Assembly: GCA_003526765.1 (NCBI GenBank)
Contig: DPXZ01000151.1
Location: forward strand, 1 to 9,392
Length of the DNA stretch: 9,392 bases
Reading direction: 5' to 3'
Source of the DNA: Fervidobacterium sp.
Lineage (GTDB): Bacteria > Thermotogota > Thermotogae > Thermotogales > Fervidobacteriaceae
The translations under genes and the position numbers were made by a program. Of the stretch, positions 6,573-9,392 are shown in pieces; position 1 is the first letter of the stretch; each line of letters starts with the position of its first letter. A model generated the notes under the pieces. That model made no database searches and had not been told where the DNA came from. It saw only the letters and a program-made list of their open reading frames with translations.

Positions 6573-7595
6573 GTGAGAATAGAGAAAGTAGAATACGAAT
6601 TTGTGAGAGTTGATGAATTGGTGGAACTTTGTAGTGTTCCTGGAGTTTCGGGGAGAGAGGAATTGGTTAGGGAGAAAATATCTTCCACGATTCCTATGGT
6701 ATGCAAGGTTGACAAGGTTGGGAATTTGGTATACGAAAAAGATGGAAAAAGCAGTGTAGGTGGTGACAAGGGTGATAATTCAGTTCTACTCATGGCACAC
6801 ATGGATGAAATAGGATTCTACGTAACTGATATTAGAGAAGATGGAAAATTAACGATTAGGAACGTTGGTGGAATAATAGAAGAAACGCTTCCAGGTACTT
6901 TTGTTGAAGTCATATCGCAAAATGGAATCATAAATGGTGTCATCGGTGCTATACCGCCACATTTGAAGAGCGATGGAGAGGTTTTCGATAAGTGCGTCGA
7001 TATTGGTGCTAAATCAAGAATAGAAGTTTACGATATGGGGATAAGGGAGTTGGATTATGTAGTATTTAAGAAAAATAGTGCGATTCTTAATGTTGATAAT
7101 CTTGCGATGAGAAGTCTGGATGATCGGTTCGGATGCTATACGTTGTCTCAAGTAGCTAATCATGTAGAAAATAGGTCAGATTGCATCTTTGCCTGGACCG
7201 TTCAAGAAGAAGTTGGATTGAGAGGTGCGAAGGCTTTGACGAAATCTTATTGCCCGCGTTTAGCCGTAGCTGTAGATTCGTTTGCATGCTGCAGTAAACA
7301 GAATAAACATGTAGAACTTGGGAAAGGCCCTGTTATTAGGGTACTCGACAATTCTTCGATTTCTGATATGTCAGTTGTCCGTCAGATAGTTGATGTAGCC
7401 CATCAGAGAAATATCCCAGTTCAGATTGGTGCAACGGGTGGGGGTAACGATGCAAGCGTGTTTTTGGAATTGGGAGTTCCAATGGTTGCACTGAGTGTCC
7501 CAGTGAGATACCTACATTCTCAAGTAGAGATGATAAGTCTTTCAGATTTGGATAATTTAATAAAGTTGCTTAACGCATTTCTTGAGGTGTTTTGA
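6573..7595 (+). CDS. M42 family metallo-aminopeptidase (tetrahedral aminopeptidase/cellulase M-like)
   Basis: 340 residues from GTG 6573, chosen because GGAGGTGA at 6560-6567 is 5 nt upstream; ATG 6531 has no such site. The di-metal centre of family M42 is complete: H76 and D78 in AHMDEIG, D183 in RSLDDRFG, E212/E213 in QEEVGLRGA (catalytic base and ligand), D235 in AVDSF, and H315 near the end in RYLHSQVE. GGGNDASVF (about 289-297) is the family's conserved loop. M42 enzymes assemble as dodecamers that trim amino acids from peptides in the cytoplasm after protease digestion, using zinc or cobalt. Length and residue spacing match archaeal and Thermotoga members. The stop is followed after one base by the next start, so this gene and the TSUP gene form an operon. 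It diverges from the MFS gene. Which N-terminal residue it prefers cannot be told. Confidence 0.92.
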   Translation: MRIEKVEYEFVRVDELVELCSVPGVSGREELVREKISSTIPMVCKVDKVGNLVYEKDGKSSVGGDKGDNSVLLMAHMDEIGFYVTDIREDGKLTIRNVGGIIEETLPGTFVEVISQNGIINGVIGAIPPHLKSDGEVFDKCVDIGAKSRIEVYDMGIRELDYVVFKKNSAILNVDNLAMRSLDDRFGCYTLSQVANHVENRSDCIFAWTVQEEVGLRGAKALTKSYCPRLAVAVDSFACCSKQNKHVELGKGPVIRVLDNSSISDMSVVRQIVDVAHQRNIPVQIGATGGGNDASVFLELGVPMVALSVPVRYLHSQVEMISLSDLDNLIKLLNAFLEVF

Positions 7596-7596
7596 G

Positions 7597-8343
7597 ATGA
7601 CTGTCGGTAGTTTTATGCTTTATTTACTGCTGTTTTTTGGAGGTTTAGCCTCAGGAATAATAAATGTTCTTGCGGGTGGCGGTTCGTTCCTTACATTGCC
7701 GTTGCTCAGTTTGTTTGGTCTCTCTCCAAGTGTCGCAAATGGTACAAACCGTATTTCAATATTGCTGCAGAATATTTCAGCAACGGCAAGTTTCTCAAGA
7801 AAGAAGGTATTGAACACTAAGAAGGCTCTGTACCTTTCTATACCAACTATTCTTGGATCACTGGCTGGTGCAAACATTGCTGTAGAGATTCCTGATAGGA
7901 TTTTAAAAACAGTACTTGGAGTAATATTCCTTTTCATGGCTTTCTTCAACTTACTTTCAAAAGATGAAGAAAGTGCGTCACAGTTAAAACCTTCGAATAG
8001 ACTTTTGGAGTTTATTATCTTCTTTCTCATCGGCATCTACGGTGGATTCATTCAAGCAGGAGTTGGTTTCTTTCTCATTGCGGCTCTTAGAAAATTTGAA
8101 GGTGAGGGTATCAAGAGTGCAAATGTACTTAAAATCTTCCTAACACTGACTTTTACGATATTTTCGATAATCGTGTTCTCATTTAACAGCAAGGTAGAAT
8201 TGATACCAGGCTTGGTACTTGGTACAGGTTCTTTTTTTGGTGGAAACATTGGTGCACATCTGAATTTACGTCTCGACAAAAGGGTTCTAAAGTACATTCT
8301 GTTTGCTATGATAATTTTATCAGCTATACTTTACTTGGTATAG
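7597..8343 (+). CDS. TSUP family (TauE/SafE) membrane anion exporter
   Basis: 248 residues with about eight hydrophobic segments arranged as two related halves. The first half has GGLASGIINVLAGGGSFLTL and the VANGTNR segment (about 15-52), the hallmark of TSUP/TauE/SafE permeases. The second half repeats it as YGGFIQAGVGFFLI (about 148-161). Members move sulfite, sulfonates such as sulfoacetate, or other sulfur-containing or organic anions; the substrate here is unknown. ATG 7597 is preferred over TTG 7582 because GAGGTG at 7584-7589 stands 7 nt upstream and only one base separates it from the peptidase stop, implying translational coupling. A peptidase coupled to an anion exporter suggests disposal of a product of sulfur amino acid breakdown, which is inference. 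Confidence 0.88.
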   Translation: MTVGSFMLYLLLFFGGLASGIINVLAGGGSFLTLPLLSLFGLSPSVANGTNRISILLQNISATASFSRKKVLNTKKALYLSIPTILGSLAGANIAVEIPDRILKTVLGVIFLFMAFFNLLSKDEESASQLKPSNRLLEFIIFFLIGIYGGFIQAGVGFFLIAALRKFEGEGIKSANVLKIFLTLTFTIFSIIVFSFNSKVELIPGLVLGTGSFFGGNIGAHLNLRLDKRVLKYILFAMIILSAILYLV

Positions 8344-8448
8344 TTATACTTTTTATGACTTGGATGATGCGGAGTGGTGTACAGAAATATGTTAGCCTTT
8401 ATTTGAGGGTATGTGAGCAGTTGAAATTCCACATTTGATGATAATTTG

Positions 8449-8484
8449 AAAAAGGAGACTCCATTATTGCTGCGGAGTCTCCTT
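8449..8484 (-). terminator. Intrinsic terminator embedded in the 3' end of the UVR-protein gene
   Basis: AAGGAGACTCC (8452-8462) and GGAGTCTCCTT (8474-8484) form an 11-bp perfect stem with an 11-nt loop. On the minus strand it is followed by TTTTTC. The stop codon (8466-8464) lies in the loop and the last sense codons form one arm, so coding and termination signals overlap. It faces the convergent TSUP gene but has no good T-run in that direction. Confidence 0.88.
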
Positions 8485-8904
8485 CAATGTTCTCATCAAT
8501 TCATCTATTTTTTGCTTTAGTTTGCTAGCTTTTCTGTAATCTTCATATTTCAATGCATTTCTCAATTTGTATTTCAAAAAAGTGAGCTTTCTTTTCTGTA
8601 TATCCATAAGCGTCTTTTTGTATGTGTATCTATCATTTGCAAAAAGTGTTAGCTGGACTACACTTGGTTGTTCAGAGTATATGTTTTCGATGGAGTTATG
8701 AAATCTATTATCTTTCATTGTTGATTCCTCTACCAACTCCATATGTGAGGTTAACGTGTAGACTCCTGCACGCGCGTATTTTATGCTTTCGTACTTCAAC
8801 ATCTCACGAAAGCAATTCTTACAATAACTTACTTCCTTTATCGTACCATCAAAATAGACTTTTCTTACAATTTCAGCAGATTTTCCACAACGAATACACT
8901 TCAA
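8464..8904 (-). CDS. Zinc-finger and UVR-domain protein (McsA-like)
   Basis: 146 residues from TTG 8904, with AGGTGA at 8915-8910 spaced 5 nt. The N-terminus has C3-x2-C6 and C28-x2-C31, one probable structural zinc site. Residues about 98-139 (KLTFLKYKLRNALKYEDYRKA and following) are a helical-hairpin UVR motif, as in UvrB, UvrC, ClpC and McsA. Between them lies a region of low conservation. McsA of Firmicutes, which works with an arginine kinase and ClpC in protein quality control, has two CxxC pairs per finger and two fingers; this protein has one finger and no McsB or ClpC gene beside it, so it is McsA-like in domains only. A role in binding a Clp or repair partner is plausible. It lies 71 nt downstream of the peptidyl-tRNA hydrolase gene, likely in the same transcript. 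Confidence 0.75.
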   Translation of the reverse strand: MKCIRCGKSAEIVRKVYFDGTIKEVSYCKNCFREMLKYESIKYARAGVYTLTSHMELVEESTMKDNRFHNSIENIYSEQPSVVQLTLFANDRYTYKKTLMDIQKRKLTFLKYKLRNALKYEDYRKASKLKQKIDELMRTLKETPQQ

Positions 8905-8916
8905 TTATGTCACCTT

Positions 8917-8938
8917 TTTTCATCGAGTTTTCATCGAG
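8917..8938. repeat. Perfect tandem duplication of an 11-mer
   Basis: TTTTCATCGAG occurs twice back to back (8917-8927, 8928-8938), just upstream of the ribosome binding site of the UVR-protein gene. The unit is close to one helical turn. It may be a slippage product or two copies of a binding half-site. Confidence 0.6.
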
Positions 8939-8975
8939 ATTTTGAAATTTCCAAATTTTCTGAAAATAACTTACT

Positions 8976-9392
8976 TCACTTGCTTGGGCTATTTTCGCTA
9001 TCTTCGTCAACTTTGAAAGAGTTGTATCTATTCATTGCTTTGTCCAACCCGTAAATTGTTATGTATTCTAAAGCTTCTTTTGCTGCTTCTAATACTTTAT
9101 CTAATATTGCGAATTCTTCTTCAGAGAAGTTTGAAAGCACATAATCTGCTGCATCCATACCTTGTGGTTTGGGACCGATGCCTATTCTTATTCTTGGAAA
9201 TGCTTGACCGATGTACGAGATTATGGATTTTATACCGTTGTGCCCGCCGGCGCTTCCATCTTTCCTTATCCTCAGTCTTCCAATTGGAAGATCTAAGTCA
9301 TCGTACACAACTATTATATCATCGTGTTGAATATATTTGAATACCTCACCGCTAAGATTCATGTAGGTCATAGGTTTTATAAGCTTTGTCTT
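8976..9392 (-). CDS. pth: Peptidyl-tRNA hydrolase (5' partial)
   Basis: The frame runs out of the window; the visible part starts [15 protein letters not shown], the conserved central segment of bacterial Pth, so about the first 50-60 residues, including the catalytic His, are missing. Visible motifs are YMN (tRNA and peptide contact Asn), [11 protein letters not shown] with the conserved Asp, and [13 protein letters not shown] with the family's His-Asn pair. The end contains [21 protein letters not shown], also typical. The enzyme cleaves the ester bond of peptidyl-tRNAs that drop off ribosomes, recycling tRNA in the cytoplasm. The charged C-terminal tail ([10 protein letters not shown]) is variable in the family. 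The zinc/UVR gene follows 71 nt downstream on the same strand. ATG 9371 is an internal Met, not the start. Confidence 0.95.
   Translation of the reverse strand, partial: KTKLIKPMTYMNLSGEVFKYIQHDDIIVVYDDLDLPIGRLRIRKDGSAGGHNGIKSIISYIGQAFPRIRIGIGPKPQGMDAADYVLSNFSEEEFAILDKVLEAAKEALEYITIYGLDKAMNRYNSFKVDEDSENSPSK

Noticed and set aside
8324..8354. Possible terminator of the TSUP gene: CTATAC/GTATAG followed by a T-run
   Set aside because: Only a 6-bp AT-rich stem, it overlaps the last codons, and the T-run is broken and offset from the stem.
8364..8438. 24-codon frame after the TSUP gene (ATG ATG ... TGA)
   Set aside because: No ribosome binding site, no promoter and no recognisable protein features; likely chance.
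8622..8945. 107-codon plus-strand frame antisense to the UVR-protein gene
   Set aside because: Composition is that of a complementary strand, and the opposite strand has clear zinc and UVR motifs with a good start.
8939..8966. AT-rich inverted repeat GAAATTT/AAATTTTC between pth and the UVR gene
   Set aside because: The stem is nearly all A/T with no following T-run on the minus strand; more likely base composition than a terminator.

Overview
The window looks like a piece of a Thermotogales chromosome, most likely Fervidobacterium or a close relative. The basis is protein style (M42 aminopeptidase, GufA-type ZIP, DadA-like dehydrogenase with an iron-sulfur partner), moderately low GC, frequent GTG/TTG starts and strong AGGTGA/GGAGGTGA ribosome binding sites. 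The genus is inference. I see no tRNA, rRNA, CRISPR array, insertion sequence or phage gene.

Layout. Positions 2-2270 (+) hold two translationally overlapping genes for a two-flavin dehydrogenase: a large NAD(P)-domain/ferredoxin/BFD-like subunit (5' end outside the window) and a DadA/sarcosine-oxidase-like FAD subunit. 2315-3727 (+) is a REC-sensor-GGDEF diguanylate cyclase. 3778-4527 (-) is a ZIP metal transporter, divergent from a 91-residue single-helix protein (4596-4871, +). That small gene converges on a previously hidden 37-codon gene (4883-4996, -) that reads like a bare prepilin N-terminus and has its own promoter-like sequence. 5152-6417 (-) is an MFS transporter with an intrinsic terminator and a full-consensus promoter. 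6573-7595 (+) is an M42 aminopeptidase coupled to a TSUP/TauE exporter (7597-8343). 8464-8904 (-) is a zinc-finger/UVR protein, downstream of peptidyl-tRNA hydrolase (8976 to window end, -).

How they fit. The first pair probably oxidises an amino or imino acid and passes electrons through Fe-S centres. The peptidase/TSUP pair would combine peptide breakdown with anion (possibly sulfite or sulfonate) export, which would suit a peptide-fermenting thermophile. The MFS gene and the peptidase gene diverge from a 155-bp region with a TTGACA-17-TATAAT promoter and two related copies of a TTTGT...TGACAAA element, so an unseen repressor may control one or both.

Most of the window is ordinary metabolism and housekeeping. 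The least explained part is 4543-5110: two tiny pilin-like membrane proteins, a dyad, a 23-nt polypurine tract and a promoter nested against a terminator.
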